Below the pieces are notes generated by a model that worked only from the letters and a program-made list of their open reading frames with translations, had not been told where the DNA came from and did not search any database. A program made the position numbers and the translations under genes. Positions 7,879 to 18,564 of a DNA stretch of 64,000 nt are shown here, one piece after another. This stretch comes from Klebsiella indica. Lineage in GTDB: Bacteria; Pseudomonadota; Gammaproteobacteria; Enterobacterales; Enterobacteriaceae. The first letter of the stretch is position 1, and the number at the start of each line of letters is the position of its first letter. The stretch lies in contig NZ_VCHQ01000004.1 of assembly GCF_005860775.1 (NCBI RefSeq), positions 1-64,000 on the forward strand. Direction: 5' to 3'.

Positions 7879-9912
7879 CTACATTCCAGGGAAGGTCACG
7901 CTGTTGCCCGGCGCTTCGCGATGCAGGTGGATAAAGTTAAGATGGCGCTCGTACTGGTCAAGAATATCGGTGATCACCTGCTCTTTGCTGTAATCCATCA
8001 GATCATTACCCTGGCTCCCCTCCAGCAGGAAAGTCTCCAGACGATAGTAGGTCGACTTCCCGCTGCGCGCCCGGTAGGTGAAGCCCGGAATGGAATACTG
8101 TTGCGGCCAGATCTGATAAACAAAGTTCTGCTCATCGCCCATATGCACCAGCAGATCGAGATGGCCGAGATTATCGCCCTCTTCCGGCGGCAGGCTTTTC
8201 AGCTCGACGTAAGCGCCGCGCAGCTTAAGTTCCTGCGCCACCTCTTCCATCGCCGGGAAACAGACCGTCTCCATCATCTGTCGGGTATAGCGAGTGCCGG
8301 GATAGTTCATCAGGCGCGACAGGCGTTTCTTCCAGCTCAGACGATCCTGCACGCCCAGCGGACGCGGAGCGGTGTCGCGGTTAGCGCTCTCACGGCGATA
8401 ATCCTCCACCTTCAGCGACTTATACAAACCCGCCATCACAAAGAAGATCACGAAACTAAACGGCAGCCCCATAATCACGGTCGCGTTCTGCAGGGCAGAA
8501 ATCCCGTTGGTCATCAACATGCCCAGAGTCAGCAAGCCGATGGCCATCGACCAGAAAATCCGCAGCCAGTTTGGCGCATCGCTGTTGATATCCTTCAGCC
8601 TGGAAGTGAAATTGCCCAGCACCAGCGCCCCGGAATCGGCGGAAGTGACATAAAACAGCAGGCCGGTAATAGTCGCCACCGATGCGCTAAAGGTAAACGC
8701 CGGATACTGCGCCAGCAGGTTATAGAAGCCACGCTCCGGATGAGCGATTGCCTCTGCGGCAAAATCCACATTGCCGTGGATAATTTCATACAGTGCGCTG
8801 TTGCCGAACACCGACAGCCACAGCAGGGTAAAGGTGAACGGAATAATCAACGTGCCCATCACAAACTGGCGAATGGTGCGCCCGCGGGAAATACGCGCCA
8901 GGAACAGGCCAACAAACGGCGACCACGCCACCCACCACGCCCAGAAGAACAACGTCCAGTTGTTCATCCACTCCACCGGGCGGTCGAAAGCGAAGCTGTT
9001 CAGGGTCATGCCCATAAAACGATTCACATAGTCGCCCACGTTAAGGACCAGCGCATTGAGCAAAAACTCGGTATCGCCCATAAACAGAATGAACAGAATC
9101 AGCCCCAGCGCCAGCACCACGTTAAGCTCGGAAAGAATACGAATGCCTCTGTCGACCCCGGAGGTCACTGAAATGGTCGCGATAATGACCGACAGCACGA
9201 TCAGCGCCGCTTTCGCTCCCAGCGAATCCGGAATATCAAACAGCACGTTCAGGCCGTAGTTAAGTTGTACCACGCCAATCCCGAGAGTGGTGGCGATACC
9301 AAAAATTGTGCCGATGACGGCGGCGATATCCACGCTGTGACCGACAGGGCCATTAATCTTTTTGCCGAAGATAGGATAGAGCGCGGAGCGAATGGTGAGC
9401 GGCAAATTATAACGATAGCTAAAGTATCCCAGCGCCATCCCCATCAGGGCGTACATCGCCCAGCCGGTTAACCCGTAGTGAAACAGCGTCCACACCATCG
9501 CCTGGCGTGCCGCTTCCATGGTCTGCCCCGCCCCTTCCGGCGGCTGCATATACTGGGTCACCGGCTCGGCAACGGAGAAAAACATCAGATCGATACCGAT
9601 ACCGGCGGCGAACAGCATCGCCGCCCAGCTTAATACGCTAAACTCCGGCTTTGAGTGCTCCGGCCCAAGTTTCACCGAACCGAAGCGCGAACAGGCGATG
9701 CATACGACAAACACAATATACAGCGTCGCGGCCAGCAAGTAGTACCAGCCAAAGGTCTTCGACACCCAGTTTAGGGTACGACTAATCCAGGCCGCGGAAA
9801 AATCACTGAAGAAGAGAGTCATCAGGGAAAACAACAAAATCAGTCCAGCGGAAGTGTAAAAAACCACCGGATTGATTTTGTCCTTTTCTCTGCTCGGCGA
9901 AAGGTCTGTCAT
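7879..9912 (-). CDS. betT: high-affinity choline transporter BetT
   Basis: A 677-residue inner-membrane protein of the BCCT family, the same length as E. coli BetT. It imports choline with protons for betaine synthesis under osmotic stress. About twelve hydrophobic segments run from residue 17 to about 510. The family motif lies around FWAWWVAWSPFVGLFLARIS, and a long cytoplasmic C-terminal tail of about 160 residues follows, which in this family senses osmotic state. ATG at 9912 follows GGAGA. It is divergent from betIBA across a 128-bp region with a BetI-type operator. Confidence 0.96.
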   Translation of the reverse strand: MTDLSPSREKDKINPVVFYTSAGLILLFSLMTLFFSDFSAAWISRTLNWVSKTFGWYYLLAATLYIVFVVCIACSRFGSVKLGPEHSKPEFSVLSWAAMLFAAGIGIDLMFFSVAEPVTQYMQPPEGAGQTMEAARQAMVWTLFHYGLTGWAMYALMGMALGYFSYRYNLPLTIRSALYPIFGKKINGPVGHSVDIAAVIGTIFGIATTLGIGVVQLNYGLNVLFDIPDSLGAKAALIVLSVIIATISVTSGVDRGIRILSELNVVLALGLILFILFMGDTEFLLNALVLNVGDYVNRFMGMTLNSFAFDRPVEWMNNWTLFFWAWWVAWSPFVGLFLARISRGRTIRQFVMGTLIIPFTFTLLWLSVFGNSALYEIIHGNVDFAAEAIAHPERGFYNLLAQYPAFTFSASVATITGLLFYVTSADSGALVLGNFTSRLKDINSDAPNWLRIFWSMAIGLLTLGMLMTNGISALQNATVIMGLPFSFVIFFVMAGLYKSLKVEDYRRESANRDTAPRPLGVQDRLSWKKRLSRLMNYPGTRYTRQMMETVCFPAMEEVAQELKLRGAYVELKSLPPEEGDNLGHLDLLVHMGDEQNFVYQIWPQQYSIPGFTYRARSGKSTYYRLETFLLEGSQGNDLMDYSKEQVITDILDQYERHLNFIHLHREAPGNSVTFPGM

Positions 9913-9977
9913 CCATTCTCCTTACTATTTTTGCAACTATTAGAATCAAAATCCGCAACAATTAAGACACATTTTAT

Positions 9978-9991
9978 ATTGAACGTCCAAT
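9978..9991. promoter_or_regulatory. BetI operator-like inverted repeat
   Basis: ATTGAACGTCCAAT is a near-perfect inverted repeat between betT and betI. As I recall, the E. coli bet intergenic region has almost the same word (ATTGGACGTTCAAT) in the BetI footprint. It should mediate choline-relieved repression of both directions. Confidence 0.65.
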
Positions 9992-10040
9992 CAAAAACCG
10001 CTTTAATAGATAAACAAATCTGATGAATGGAGTCTGAGAA

Positions 10041-10634
10041 ATGCCCAAACTGGGGATGCAACCGATACGGCAGCGGCAATTAATTGACGCCACCCTGGCC
10101 GCAATCAATGAAGTGGGTATGCATGATGCCACCATCGCACAGATTGCCCGGCGGGCTGGCGTATCGACCGGCATCATCAGCCACTATTTCAAGGATAAGA
10201 ACGGGCTACTGGAAGCAACGATGCGTGATATCACCGGTCAGCTACGTCAGGCGGTACTAAGCCGCCTGCGCGCCCTGCCCGACGCCGCCCCCTCTGAACG
10301 ACTGCGCGCCATCGTGGCCGGAAATTTCGACGACAGCCAGATAAGCGGCGCGGCGATGAAAACCTGGCTTGCCTTCTGGGCCAGCAGCATGCATCAACCG
10401 ATGCTCTATCGCCTGCAGCAGGTCAGCAGCAGGCGTCTGCTGTCGAACATCGTTTATGAATTTCAGCGCGTTTTGCCGCGCGAAGCGGCACAAGAAGCAG
10501 GTTATGGCCTTGCCGCACTGATCGACGGGCTGTGGCTACGCGCGGCGCTGAGCGGTAAACCGCTGGATAAAGCCCGCGCCGAAACGCTCGCCGGACACTT
10601 CATCAGCCAATATTTGCCACTGACTTCTCAATAA
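10041..10634 (+). CDS. betI: choline-responsive TetR-type repressor BetI
   Basis: A 197-residue repressor of the bet genes. The TetR helix-turn-helix lies at about 27-47 ([20 protein letters not shown]), with the choline-sensing helical domain behind it. It is the first gene of betIBA and divergent from betT. ATG at 10041 follows GGAG. The stop is 10 bases before betB, so betI is cotranscribed with the enzymes it controls. Confidence 0.96.
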   Translation: MPKLGMQPIRQRQLIDATLAAINEVGMHDATIAQIARRAGVSTGIISHYFKDKNGLLEATMRDITGQLRQAVLSRLRALPDAAPSERLRAIVAGNFDDSQISGAAMKTWLAFWASSMHQPMLYRLQQVSSRRLLSNIVYEFQRVLPREAAQEAGYGLAALIDGLWLRAALSGKPLDKARAETLAGHFISQYLPLTSQ

Positions 10635-10644
10635 TGGAGGACCC

Positions 10645-12117
10645 ATGTCCCGAATGGCCGAACAGCAGCTTTATATCCATGGTGGTTATGTCTCCGCCAC
10701 CAGCGGTAAAACCTTCGAGACCATCAACCCCGCCAGCGGGGAAGTTCTGGCAACCGTCCAGGCCGCTGGGCGCGAAGATGTCGATCGGGCGGTAAAAAGC
10801 GCCCAAAAAGGGCAAAAAATCTGGGCAGCAATGAGCGCGATGGAACGCTCGCGCATTCTGCGTAAAGCGGTCGATATCCTGCGCGATCGTAACGATGAAC
10901 TGGCGCGTCTGGAAACCCTCGATACCGGGAAACCGCTGAGCGAAACCGCCGCCGTGGATATCGCCACCGGCGCTGACGTCCTGGAGTATTACGCGGGCCT
11001 TATTCCGGCGCTGGAAGGCAGCCAGATCCCGCTGCGCGACAGCGCATTCGTCTACACCCGTCGCGAACCGCTGGGCGTGGTCGCCGGGATCGGCGCCTGG
11101 AACTACCCGATCCAGATAGCCTTATGGAAATCAGCCCCGGCGCTGGCGGCCGGTAACGCGATGATCTTTAAGCCGAGCGAAGTCACCCCGCTCAGCGCCC
11201 TGAAGCTGGCGGAAATCTACCGCGAAGCAGGACTTCCGGAGGGCGTGTTTAATGTTCTGCCGGGCCTCGGCGCCGAAACCGGTCAGTATCTCACCGAACA
11301 TCCGGATATCGCCAAAATCTCCTTCACCGGCGGCGTCGCCAGCGGCAAAAAAGTAATGGCTAACTCCGCCTCGTCATCATTGAAGGAAGTGACTATGGAG
11401 CTGGGCGGCAAATCACCGCTGATCGTTTGTGAAGATGCCGACCTCGACCTCGCCGCCGACATCGCGATGATGGCTAATTTCTACAGCTCAGGTCAGGTCT
11501 GCACCAACGGCACCCGCGTGTTTATTCCGGCGCGCTTTAAAGCGGCTTTTGAAGAGAAAATCCAGGCCCGCGTGGCGCGTATTCGCCCCGGCGATCTGTT
11601 TGATGAAAACACCAACTTCGGCCCGCTGGTAAGCTTCCCGCATCGCGACAACGTGCTGCGCTATATCGAGAGCGGCAAACAAGAAGGCGCGCGCCTGCTG
11701 TGCGGCGGAGATGTGCTGAAAGGCGAAGGATTTGACCACGGCGCGTGGGTCGCGCCGACGGTATTTACCGACTGCCATGACCAGATGACCATCGTCCGTG
11801 AAGAGATTTTCGGCCCGGTGATGTCAATTCTGACCTACGACGATGAGGCAGAAGTGATCCGCCGCGCCAACGCCACCGAATATGGTCTTGCCGCCGGTGT
11901 CGTCACCCCGGACTTAAACCGCGCCCACCGTCTGATTCATCAGCTTGAAGCCGGGATCTGCTGGATCAACAGCTGGGGCGAATCCCCGGCGGAAATGCCG
12001 GTCGGCGGCTACAAACACTCCGGCATAGGCCGCGAGAACGGCGTCCAGACGCTCCACAGCTACACCCAGGTAAAATCCATCCAGGTTGAGATGGGTCAGT
12101 TTCAATCCATATTTTAA
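10645..12117 (+). CDS. betB: betaine aldehyde dehydrogenase BetB
   Basis: A 490-residue NAD(P)-dependent aldehyde dehydrogenase, the E. coli length. It oxidises betaine aldehyde to glycine betaine. Visible motifs are the cofactor and proton-relay region GIGAWNYP, the general-base Glu in [10 protein letters not shown] (near 252) and the nucleophile Cys286 in [12 protein letters not shown] at 10645 follows GGAGG. It is the middle gene of betIBA; betA starts 14 bases downstream. Confidence 0.97.
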   Translation: MSRMAEQQLYIHGGYVSATSGKTFETINPASGEVLATVQAAGREDVDRAVKSAQKGQKIWAAMSAMERSRILRKAVDILRDRNDELARLETLDTGKPLSETAAVDIATGADVLEYYAGLIPALEGSQIPLRDSAFVYTRREPLGVVAGIGAWNYPIQIALWKSAPALAAGNAMIFKPSEVTPLSALKLAEIYREAGLPEGVFNVLPGLGAETGQYLTEHPDIAKISFTGGVASGKKVMANSASSSLKEVTMELGGKSPLIVCEDADLDLAADIAMMANFYSSGQVCTNGTRVFIPARFKAAFEEKIQARVARIRPGDLFDENTNFGPLVSFPHRDNVLRYIESGKQEGARLLCGGDVLKGEGFDHGAWVAPTVFTDCHDQMTIVREEIFGPVMSILTYDDEAEVIRRANATEYGLAAGVVTPDLNRAHRLIHQLEAGICWINSWGESPAEMPVGGYKHSGIGRENGVQTLHSYTQVKSIQVEMGQFQSIF

Positions 12118-12131
12118 CCAGGAGGCCATTT

Positions 12132-13796
12132 TTGCAATTTGACTACATCATTATCGGTGCCGGTTCCGCCGGCAACGTACTGGCGACACGATTAACAGAA
12201 GATCCCCACACCAGCGTTCTGCTGCTGGAAGCGGGCGGGCCGGATTATCGTTTCGACTTCCGCACCCAGATGCCTGCCGCGCTGGCCTTTCCGCTGCAGG
12301 GACGACGCTATAACTGGGCCTACGAGACCGAACCCGAGCCGTATATGAACAACCGCCGCATGGAGTGCGGGCGCGGTAAAGGCCTTGGCGGTTCCTCGTT
12401 GATTAACGGCATGTGCTATATCCGCGGCAACGCCATGGATCTCGACAACTGGGCCAGCGCGCCTGGACTGGAGCAGTGGAGCTATCTTGACTGCCTGCCC
12501 TACTACCGCAAAGCGGAAACTCGCGATATCGGTGCGAACGACTACCACGGCGGCGATGGCCCGGTGAGCGTCGCCACGCCAAAGCAGGGCAATAACCCGC
12601 TGTTCCACGCGATGGTGGAAGCCGGCGTGCAGGCCGGTTATCCACGCACCGATGACCTTAACGGCTATCAGCAGGAGGGGTTTGGTCCGATGGATCGAAC
12701 CGTGACGCCGCAGGGCCGCCGCGCCAGTACCGCTCGCGGCTACCTCGACCAGGCCCGCAAGCGCCCCAATCTGACCATCCGCACCCACGCGCTGACCGAT
12801 CATATTATTTTCGACGGCAAGCGCGCAGTGGGCGTGGAGTGGCTGGAGGGCGACAGCGCCGCACCGTCCAAAGCCACCGCCAATAAAGAGGTGCTGCTCT
12901 GCGCGGGGGCCATTGCATCGCCGCAGATCCTGCAACGCTCCGGCGTCGGCAACCCGGAACTGCTGCGCCAGTTCGATATTCCGCTGGTTCACGCGCTGCC
13001 CGGCGTTGGCGAGAATTTGCAGGATCATCTGGAGATGTATCTGCAGTATGAATGCAAAGAGCCGGTGTCACTCTACCCGGCGTTACAGTGGTGGAATCAG
13101 CCGAAAATCGGCGCCGAATGGCTGTTCGGCGGCACCGGCATCGGCGCCAGCAACCAGTTCGAAGCGGGCGGTTTTATCCGCAGCCGCGAAGAGTTTGCGT
13201 GGCCAAATATTCAGTACCACTTCCTGCCGGTGGCGATTAACTACAACGGTTCCAACGCGGTGAAAGAGCACGGTTTCCAGTGCCATGTAGGCTCCATGCG
13301 CTCACCGAGCCGCGGCCACGTACGCCTGAAATCGCGCGATCCGCATGAGCATCCGGCCATCCTGTTTAACTACATGTCCTGCGAACAGGACTGGCAGGAG
13401 TTCCGCGATGCGATTCGCATTACCCGCGAAATCATCAATCAACCAGCGCTGGATAACTATCGCGGACGGGAGATCAGTCCCGGTCTGGAATGCCAGAGCG
13501 ATGCCGAACTGGATGAGTTCGTACGTAATCACGCCGAAACCGCCTTCCACCCCTGCGGCACCTGTAAAATGGGCTACGACGAAATGGCGGTGGTCGACGG
13601 CGAAGGCCGGGTACATGGTCTGGAAGGCCTGCGCGTGGTCGATGCTTCGATTATGCCGCAAATTATTACCGGCAATCTGAACGCCACCACCATTATGATT
13701 GGCGAAAAAATCGCCGATGCCATTCGCGGCCGTCAGCCGCTGCCGAGAAGCACGGCGGCGTATTATGTGGCGAACGGCGCGCCGGTACGGCGTTAA
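12132..13796 (+). CDS. betA: choline dehydrogenase BetA
   Basis: A 554-residue membrane-associated FAD enzyme of the GMC oxidoreductase family that oxidises choline to betaine aldehyde. The FAD-binding motif GAGSAGNV is at about 8-15, the GMC signature [15 protein letters not shown] follows near 83, and the active-site His lies in [13 protein letters not shown] near 471. The start is TTG at 12132 behind CAGGAGG; the known E. coli BetA N-terminus [11 protein letters not shown] begins here too. It is the last gene of the operon. Confidence 0.97.
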   Translation: MQFDYIIIGAGSAGNVLATRLTEDPHTSVLLLEAGGPDYRFDFRTQMPAALAFPLQGRRYNWAYETEPEPYMNNRRMECGRGKGLGGSSLINGMCYIRGNAMDLDNWASAPGLEQWSYLDCLPYYRKAETRDIGANDYHGGDGPVSVATPKQGNNPLFHAMVEAGVQAGYPRTDDLNGYQQEGFGPMDRTVTPQGRRASTARGYLDQARKRPNLTIRTHALTDHIIFDGKRAVGVEWLEGDSAAPSKATANKEVLLCAGAIASPQILQRSGVGNPELLRQFDIPLVHALPGVGENLQDHLEMYLQYECKEPVSLYPALQWWNQPKIGAEWLFGGTGIGASNQFEAGGFIRSREEFAWPNIQYHFLPVAINYNGSNAVKEHGFQCHVGSMRSPSRGHVRLKSRDPHEHPAILFNYMSCEQDWQEFRDAIRITREIINQPALDNYRGREISPGLECQSDAELDEFVRNHAETAFHPCGTCKMGYDEMAVVDGEGRVHGLEGLRVVDASIMPQIITGNLNATTIMIGEKIADAIRGRQPLPRSTAAYYVANGAPVRR

Positions 13797-13806
13797 AAGG
13801 CTGCCC

Positions 13807-13829
13807 CCCTCTCCCGGATGGGGAGAGGG
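13807..13829. terminator. hairpin after betA
   Basis: CCCTCTCCC (13807-13815) pairs with GGGAGAGGG (13821-13829) over 9 bp with a 5-base loop, 10 bp after the betA stop. The rest of 13830-14049 holds nothing I can support. Confidence 0.6.
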
Positions 13830-14049
13830 CATTATCCCTCTGCGGGTTTGGTAACCCGGGTCAGGCCTGTCATTGGCCCGCCATCGCCATCAGCCATTTC
13901 CTACCACCAGCCAGAGACGCCATCGTTGACCTGCTGATCAAATGCATTAATCTCCGGCACACGTCTATCTCCCGCGCGTGTTTTAATTTGTTATCTCAGG
14001 CAGCAAGAGTCGCCGGAAGACAGCTGGCGCAATTCTCCTTAATAACGTA

Positions 14050-14066
14050 TTGGCCTTGTTTATGCC
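14050..14066 (+). promoter_or_regulatory. possible sigma-54 promoter of the first oligopeptide-type ABC operon
   Basis: TTGGCCTTGTTTATGCC places GG (14052-14053) ten bases from GC (14064-14065), the -24/-12 spacing. The -24 box TTGGC is good; the -12 box has ATGC in place of TTGC. A palindrome TTTATGCATAAA (14068-14079) overlaps the start region. Weaker than the sites at 24784 and 33560. Confidence 0.35.
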
Positions 14067-14169
14067 TTTTATGCATAAATTTATCCGTATTTTGACTTTA
14101 CGCCTTTGATTAAGCGGCCTAACGTAGCGAAACATCAAGAATCGTAATCACTCTTTTCAGGAAGCGTTC

Positions 14170-15738
14170 ATGACTAAAAAACTGCTGCCGCTGCTGGTAC
14201 TGACCGCATTATCAGCCGCCGTCCACGCCGCCACGCCGCCGAATACCCTTGTGGTCGCCCAGGGACTCGATGATATTGTCAGCCTCGATCCGGCGGAGGC
14301 CAACGAGCTTTCCAGCATCCAGACAGTACCGAGCCTCTATCAGCGCCTGGTGCAGCCGGATCGCGATAACCCGGAAAAAATCACCCCAATTCTGGCCGAA
14401 AGCTGGCAGGCAGATCCGGCAGCGAAAACGCTGACCTTCAGGCTGAAGCCCGACGCTAAGTTTGCCTCCGGCAACCCGCTGCGCCCGGAAGATGTCATTT
14501 TCTCATACACCCGGGCGGTGACCCTTAACAAGTCTCCGGCATTTATTCTTAATGTGCTCGGCTGGCAGCCGGATAATATCGCCAGTCAGTTAAAAAAAGT
14601 GGATGACCACACCCTGGAGGTACACTGGACCGCCGACGTCAGCCCGGCGGTGGCGCTGAATATTCTCTCCACGCCAATTGCCTCTATTGTGGATGAGAAA
14701 CGGGTCGCGCCGAACGCTAAAAACAACGACTTCGGCAACGGCTGGCTGAAAATGCACTCTGCGGGCAGCGGCGCTTATAAAATGCGGGTCTATCAGCCGC
14801 ACCAGGCCATCGTACTGGAAGCCAATGACAGCACGCCGACCGGCGCACCGAAGCTAAAAAGCATCATTATTAAAAATGTGCCCGATCCGGCTTCCCGTCG
14901 CCTGCTGATCCAGCAGGGCGATGCCGACGTGGCGCGTGACCTCGGCGCCGATCAGATTGCCGCTCAGCAAGGTAAAGCGGGCGTCAAGGTTCTCAGCATC
15001 CCCTCCGCCGAACAGAACTATCTGGTCTTTAACACCGGCAACAGCGCCAACCCGCTGCTAAAAAACCCGGCTTTCTGGCAAGCGGCACGCTGGCTGGTGG
15101 ATTACGAGGGCATTACCAAAGATCTGCTGAAGGGCCAGTATTTCATCCACCAGAGCTTCCTGCCGGTCGGTCTGCCGGGCGCGCTGGATAATAACCCGTT
15201 TAAATTCGACCCGGCGAAAGCCAAAGCGATCCTCGCCAAAGCGGGGATCAAGGATGCGCATTTCACCCTTGACGTCGAGAACAAACCGCCATTTATCACC
15301 ATCGCACAGTCGATGCAGGCCAGCTTTGCCCAGGGCGGCGTGAAGGTGGATCTGCTCCCGGCGGCCGGTAGCCAGGTGTATGCCCGCGTGCGTGCCAGAC
15401 AGCATCAGGCGGCGATTCGTCTGTGGATACCGGACTATTTCGACGCTCACTCTAACGCCAGCGCTTTTGCTTACAACGACGGTAAATCCAGCACCGTGGC
15501 CGGACTGAACGGCTGGCAGATCCCGGCGCTGAATAAAGAGACCCTGGCGGCAGTTGCCGAACCCGATCCGACTAAACGCCTGGATCGGTATAAAAAAATG
15601 CAAGAAGAGCTACAGCGCAGCTCTCCTTATGTCTTTATTGACCAGGGGAAAACGCAGATTGTGGTCCGGGATAACGTGAAGGGCTATCAGCAAGGCCTTA
15701 ACGCCGATATGGTCTGGTATGATCGGGTAACCAAGTAG
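14170..15738 (+). CDS. family 5 substrate-binding protein of a Nik/Dpp-type ABC transporter
   Basis: A 522-residue periplasmic protein with a Sec signal peptide (MTKKLLPLLVLTALSAAVHA, cut before ATPP). It belongs to the SBP_bac_5 family that binds peptides, nickel chelates or opines. The family opening VSLDPAEANE and PEDVIFSYTRAV lie near 40 and 105. ATG at 14170 follows CAGGAAG. It heads a five-gene operon (binding protein, two permeases, two ATPases) with the order and sizes of nikABCDE. No feature decides the ligand. A strong hairpin follows the gene, which may raise its level over the membrane parts. Confidence 0.88.
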   Translation: MTKKLLPLLVLTALSAAVHAATPPNTLVVAQGLDDIVSLDPAEANELSSIQTVPSLYQRLVQPDRDNPEKITPILAESWQADPAAKTLTFRLKPDAKFASGNPLRPEDVIFSYTRAVTLNKSPAFILNVLGWQPDNIASQLKKVDDHTLEVHWTADVSPAVALNILSTPIASIVDEKRVAPNAKNNDFGNGWLKMHSAGSGAYKMRVYQPHQAIVLEANDSTPTGAPKLKSIIIKNVPDPASRRLLIQQGDADVARDLGADQIAAQQGKAGVKVLSIPSAEQNYLVFNTGNSANPLLKNPAFWQAARWLVDYEGITKDLLKGQYFIHQSFLPVGLPGALDNNPFKFDPAKAKAILAKAGIKDAHFTLDVENKPPFITIAQSMQASFAQGGVKVDLLPAAGSQVYARVRARQHQAAIRLWIPDYFDAHSNASAFAYNDGKSSTVAGLNGWQIPALNKETLAAVAEPDPTKRLDRYKKMQEELQRSSPYVFIDQGKTQIVVRDNVKGYQQGLNADMVWYDRVTK

Positions 15739-15768
15739 CGACGTACTCTTTTCGTCCTGGCCGAAATA

Positions 15769-15805
15769 CCCCGGATAGCGGCCATCGGTTCGCCGCCATC
15801 CGGGG
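15769..15805 (+). promoter_or_regulatory. intra-operon hairpin between binding protein and permease
   Basis: CCCCGGAT (15769-15776) pairs with ATCCGGGG (15798-15805), and inside it GCGGC pairs with GCCGC, with a single mismatch between the two stems. There is no T run. Hairpins of this kind after binding-protein genes commonly protect or attenuate the mRNA; the role is inferred. Confidence 0.6.
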
Positions 15806-15852
15806 AAACATCCCGGCCACGGAAATTCGGCTTTTTTACCAACGGAATAACC

Positions 15853-16902
15853 ATGTCTGCTGTTTTACCTACCAGAGCAGAGCGGCGCGCAAAACGCTCT
15901 CTGCTCGCGTTGTTTCAGGGACTGCTGACGCTGGCGCTGACCCTGCTCGGCCTCCTGCTGGTCACTTTCGCCCTCTCGGCGCTGTCGCCGGTTGACCGGG
16001 TGTTGCAAATCGTCGGCGACCACGCCAGCCAGTCCACCTATGACCAGGTGCGCCACCAGCTCGGCCTCGACCAGCCGCTGCCGCTACAGTTCTGGCACTA
16101 TCTGGTGAATCTCGCCCATGGCGATCTCGGCATCGCCAGTTCCACCGGTCAACCGGTACTCCACGATCTGCTCACCGCCTTCCCTGCCACGCTGGAACTG
16201 GCCACCCTGGCGCTAATTATCGGCGCGCTGCTTGGCGTCATCGCGGGCGTCCTGTGCGCCCGCTACGTCGGCTCGCCGTGGGATCTGGCGATGCGGACCT
16301 TTACTCTGCTCGGCAATTCGGTGCCAATTTTCTGGCTTGGTCTGCTGATGCTGGCGCTGTTTTACGCCAAATTACAGTGGACGCCAGGACCGGGGCGACT
16401 GGACGATATTTATCAGTATACCGTCGAGCCACGCACCGGCTTTGCGCTGATCGATACCTGGCTCTCAGGCGACAAAGCGGCATTCAAAAATGCCGCCGGA
16501 CACCTGCTGCTACCGGTGCTACTGCTGGCTTATTACTCGCTGGCCAGTATCACTCGCTTAACCCGCTCCGCCTGCCTGAGCGAAATGAACAAAGAATATA
16601 TCCTGCTGGCGCGCGCCAAAGGGGCCAGCGAGATGACCATCCTGCTGCGCCATGTGCTGCCGAATATACGCGGTACCCTGTTAACGGTGATCGCCCTGGC
16701 GTATACCTCGATGCTGGAAGGCGCGGTGCTGACCGAAACCGTCTTCTCCTGGCCGGGAATTGGCCGCTATCTGACCACCGCGCTGTTTGCCGGGGATACT
16801 ACGGCGATTATGGGCGGCACGCTGCTGATCGGCGCGAGCTTTGTGTTGATTAATAACCTCACCGACCTGCTGGTGCGGTTGACCGACCCGAGGGTGCGCT
16901 GA
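15853..16902 (+). CDS. ABC transporter permease, DppB/NikB type
   Basis: A 349-residue inner-membrane permease with about six hydrophobic segments. The BPD_transp_1 EAA-like loop (EYILLARAKGASEMTILLRHVLPN) lies near 254-277 and contacts an ATPase. It has an unusual basic N-terminal tail (RAERRAKR). Its stop overlaps the next ATG by one base (TGATG at 16900-16904), so the two permeases are coupled. With the second permease it forms the channel for the ligand of the upstream binding protein. Confidence 0.9.
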   Translation: MSAVLPTRAERRAKRSLLALFQGLLTLALTLLGLLLVTFALSALSPVDRVLQIVGDHASQSTYDQVRHQLGLDQPLPLQFWHYLVNLAHGDLGIASSTGQPVLHDLLTAFPATLELATLALIIGALLGVIAGVLCARYVGSPWDLAMRTFTLLGNSVPIFWLGLLMLALFYAKLQWTPGPGRLDDIYQYTVEPRTGFALIDTWLSGDKAAFKNAAGHLLLPVLLLAYYSLASITRLTRSACLSEMNKEYILLARAKGASEMTILLRHVLPNIRGTLLTVIALAYTSMLEGAVLTETVFSWPGIGRYLTTALFAGDTTAIMGGTLLIGASFVLINNLTDLLVRLTDPRVR

Positions 16903-17735
16903 TGCCGACTACTCTGTTTTTACACCGTCTGCGCCGCTCGCCTGCCGCCTTTTGCGGCCTGATCATTATTACCTTGCTCCTGCTGGTCGCCCTCTTCGCC
17001 CCGTGGCTGGCCCCGCTCGACCCAAACTGGCAGGATGCCGCCGCGCGTCTGCAAGGGCCCGGCGCCCAGCACTGGCTCGGCACCGATAGCTATGGCCGCG
17101 ACCTGCTTTCAAGGCTGATTTTCGGTGCCCGCCCCGCTCTGGGCCTGGTGGCGCTGGTCACCGTCATTACTCTGCCCGTGGGTCTGCTGGTGGGGATTCT
17201 CTCCGGTTATTACGGCGGCTGGCTCGAACGGGTATTGATGCGTTTTACCGATGTTGTCATGTCGATGCCAAGGCTGATTCTGGCTTTCGCCTTTGTCGCC
17301 ATGCTCGGCCCTGGGCTGGTCAACGGCGCGCTGGCGCTGGCGCTCACCACCTGGCCCGCCTACGCCCGCCAGGCACGCAGCGAAATTCAGCGCCTGCGCC
17401 ACAGTGATTATCTGGCGGCGGCGGAGATGATGGGCATTCGCGGCTGGCGACTGCTGATCGGCCATATTCTGCCGCTCTGCCTGCCATCGGCTATCGTCCG
17501 CCTGGCGCTGGACTTAGCCGGTATTATTCTGGCCGCCGCCGGTCTTGGCTTTCTCGGCCTCGGCGCACGTCCGCCAATGGCGGAATGGGGCGCGATGATT
17601 GCCGACGGCATGCAGGTGATTTTCGACCAGTGGTGGATCGCGGCCGCTCCTGGCGCCGTCATTCTGATCGCCAGCCTGGCGTTTAATCTGCTCGGCGATG
17701 GCCTGCGCGACGTACTGGAGCCACAACATGACTGA
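16902..17735 (+). CDS. ABC transporter permease, DppC/NikC type
   Basis: A 277-residue permease, the length of NikC. The N-terminal OppC_N segment is followed by the GTDSYGRDLLSRLIFGAR motif near 57-74, a hallmark of DppC-type subunits. The ATPase-contact loop lies near 168-190 (SDYLAAAEMMGIRGWRLLIG). It starts at the ATG overlapping the previous stop and overlaps the following ATPase gene by 8 bp. Confidence 0.9.
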   Translation: MPTTLFLHRLRRSPAAFCGLIIITLLLLVALFAPWLAPLDPNWQDAAARLQGPGAQHWLGTDSYGRDLLSRLIFGARPALGLVALVTVITLPVGLLVGILSGYYGGWLERVLMRFTDVVMSMPRLILAFAFVAMLGPGLVNGALALALTTWPAYARQARSEIQRLRHSDYLAAAEMMGIRGWRLLIGHILPLCLPSAIVRLALDLAGIILAAAGLGFLGLGARPPMAEWGAMIADGMQVIFDQWWIAAAPGAVILIASLAFNLLGDGLRDVLEPQHD

Positions 17736-18564
17736 TATCCGACTGAACGTTAAGGGACTCGCCATCGACTATCCTGGCGCACGGGTGGTGAACGATTTAA
17801 GTTTTACTCTCGGCAACGAGCGGCTGGCGCTGGTCGGCGAATCCGGCTCCGGCAAGTCCATGACCGCCCGGGCGCTGATGGGGCTGGTGCGCAAACCCGG
17901 CGTGGTAAGCGCCGATACGCTCAACGTGCTGGGGCGCAACGTCTTAACCCTCAACGATCGCGGCTGGCGCAACCTGCGCGGCAACGATATCGCCATGGTG
18001 CTGCAGGACCCGCGCTATGCGCTCAATCCGGTAAAAAGCATTCAGGCCCAACTGGAGGAAGCGCTAACGCTACATCAGCGCCTTAACCGTCGCGGGCGAC
18101 TGGATGCGGTCAAAGCCGCCGTGGCCGCTGTCGGCCTCGATTTACCGGTACTGAACCGCTATCCGGGAGAGCTCTCCGGCGGCATGGGTCAGCGGGTGAT
18201 GATCGCCATCGCCTTGCTCAACAATCCGCAAGTGCTGATTGCCGATGAACCCACGTCAGCCCTTGATGCCCGTCTGCGCAATCAGATCCTCGAACTGCTG
18301 GTGGAACAATGCGAACAACGGCAGATGGCAATGCTTTTGATTAGCCACGACCTGCCATTGGTGGCGGAACACTGCCATCGGGTGCTGGTGATGTATCAGG
18401 GGACAAAGGTCGATGAAATGGCGGCGCGGGATCTGCCTGCGGCAACCCATCCCTATACCCGCACGCTGTGGACCTGCCGCCCGGACGCGCAAACCTATGG
18501 CCGGATGCTCCCCACGCTCGACAGAACCCTGGACTTTACGGAGGTGGCGCATGGCAATCGTTAA
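17728..18564 (+). CDS. ABC transporter ATP-binding protein, NikD/DppD type
   Basis: A 278-residue ATPase. Walker A is GESGSGKS near 38-45, the signature is LSGGMGQR near 150, and Walker B is [12 protein letters not shown] near 168-179. ATG at 17728 lies inside the last codons of the permease gene; the longer frame to 17698 has no ribosome site. It pairs with the next ATPase. It lacks the long C-terminal oligopeptide-ABC extension with its Cys cluster, as expected for a Nik-like subunit. Confidence 0.9.
   Translation: MTDIRLNVKGLAIDYPGARVVNDLSFTLGNERLALVGESGSGKSMTARALMGLVRKPGVVSADTLNVLGRNVLTLNDRGWRNLRGNDIAMVLQDPRYALNPVKSIQAQLEEALTLHQRLNRRGRLDAVKAAVAAVGLDLPVLNRYPGELSGGMGQRVMIAIALLNNPQVLIADEPTSALDARLRNQILELLVEQCEQRQMAMLLISHDLPLVAEHCHRVLVMYQGTKVDEMAARDLPAATHPYTRTLWTCRPDAQTYGRMLPTLDRTLDFTEVAHGNR

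Noticed and set aside
7921-9171. 416-residue open frame opposite betT
   Set aside because: Shadow of betT; no signal, domain or ribosome site pattern, and composition is that of an antisense frame.
12192-13028. 278-residue open frame opposite betA
   Set aside because: Antisense shadow of a well-conserved dehydrogenase.
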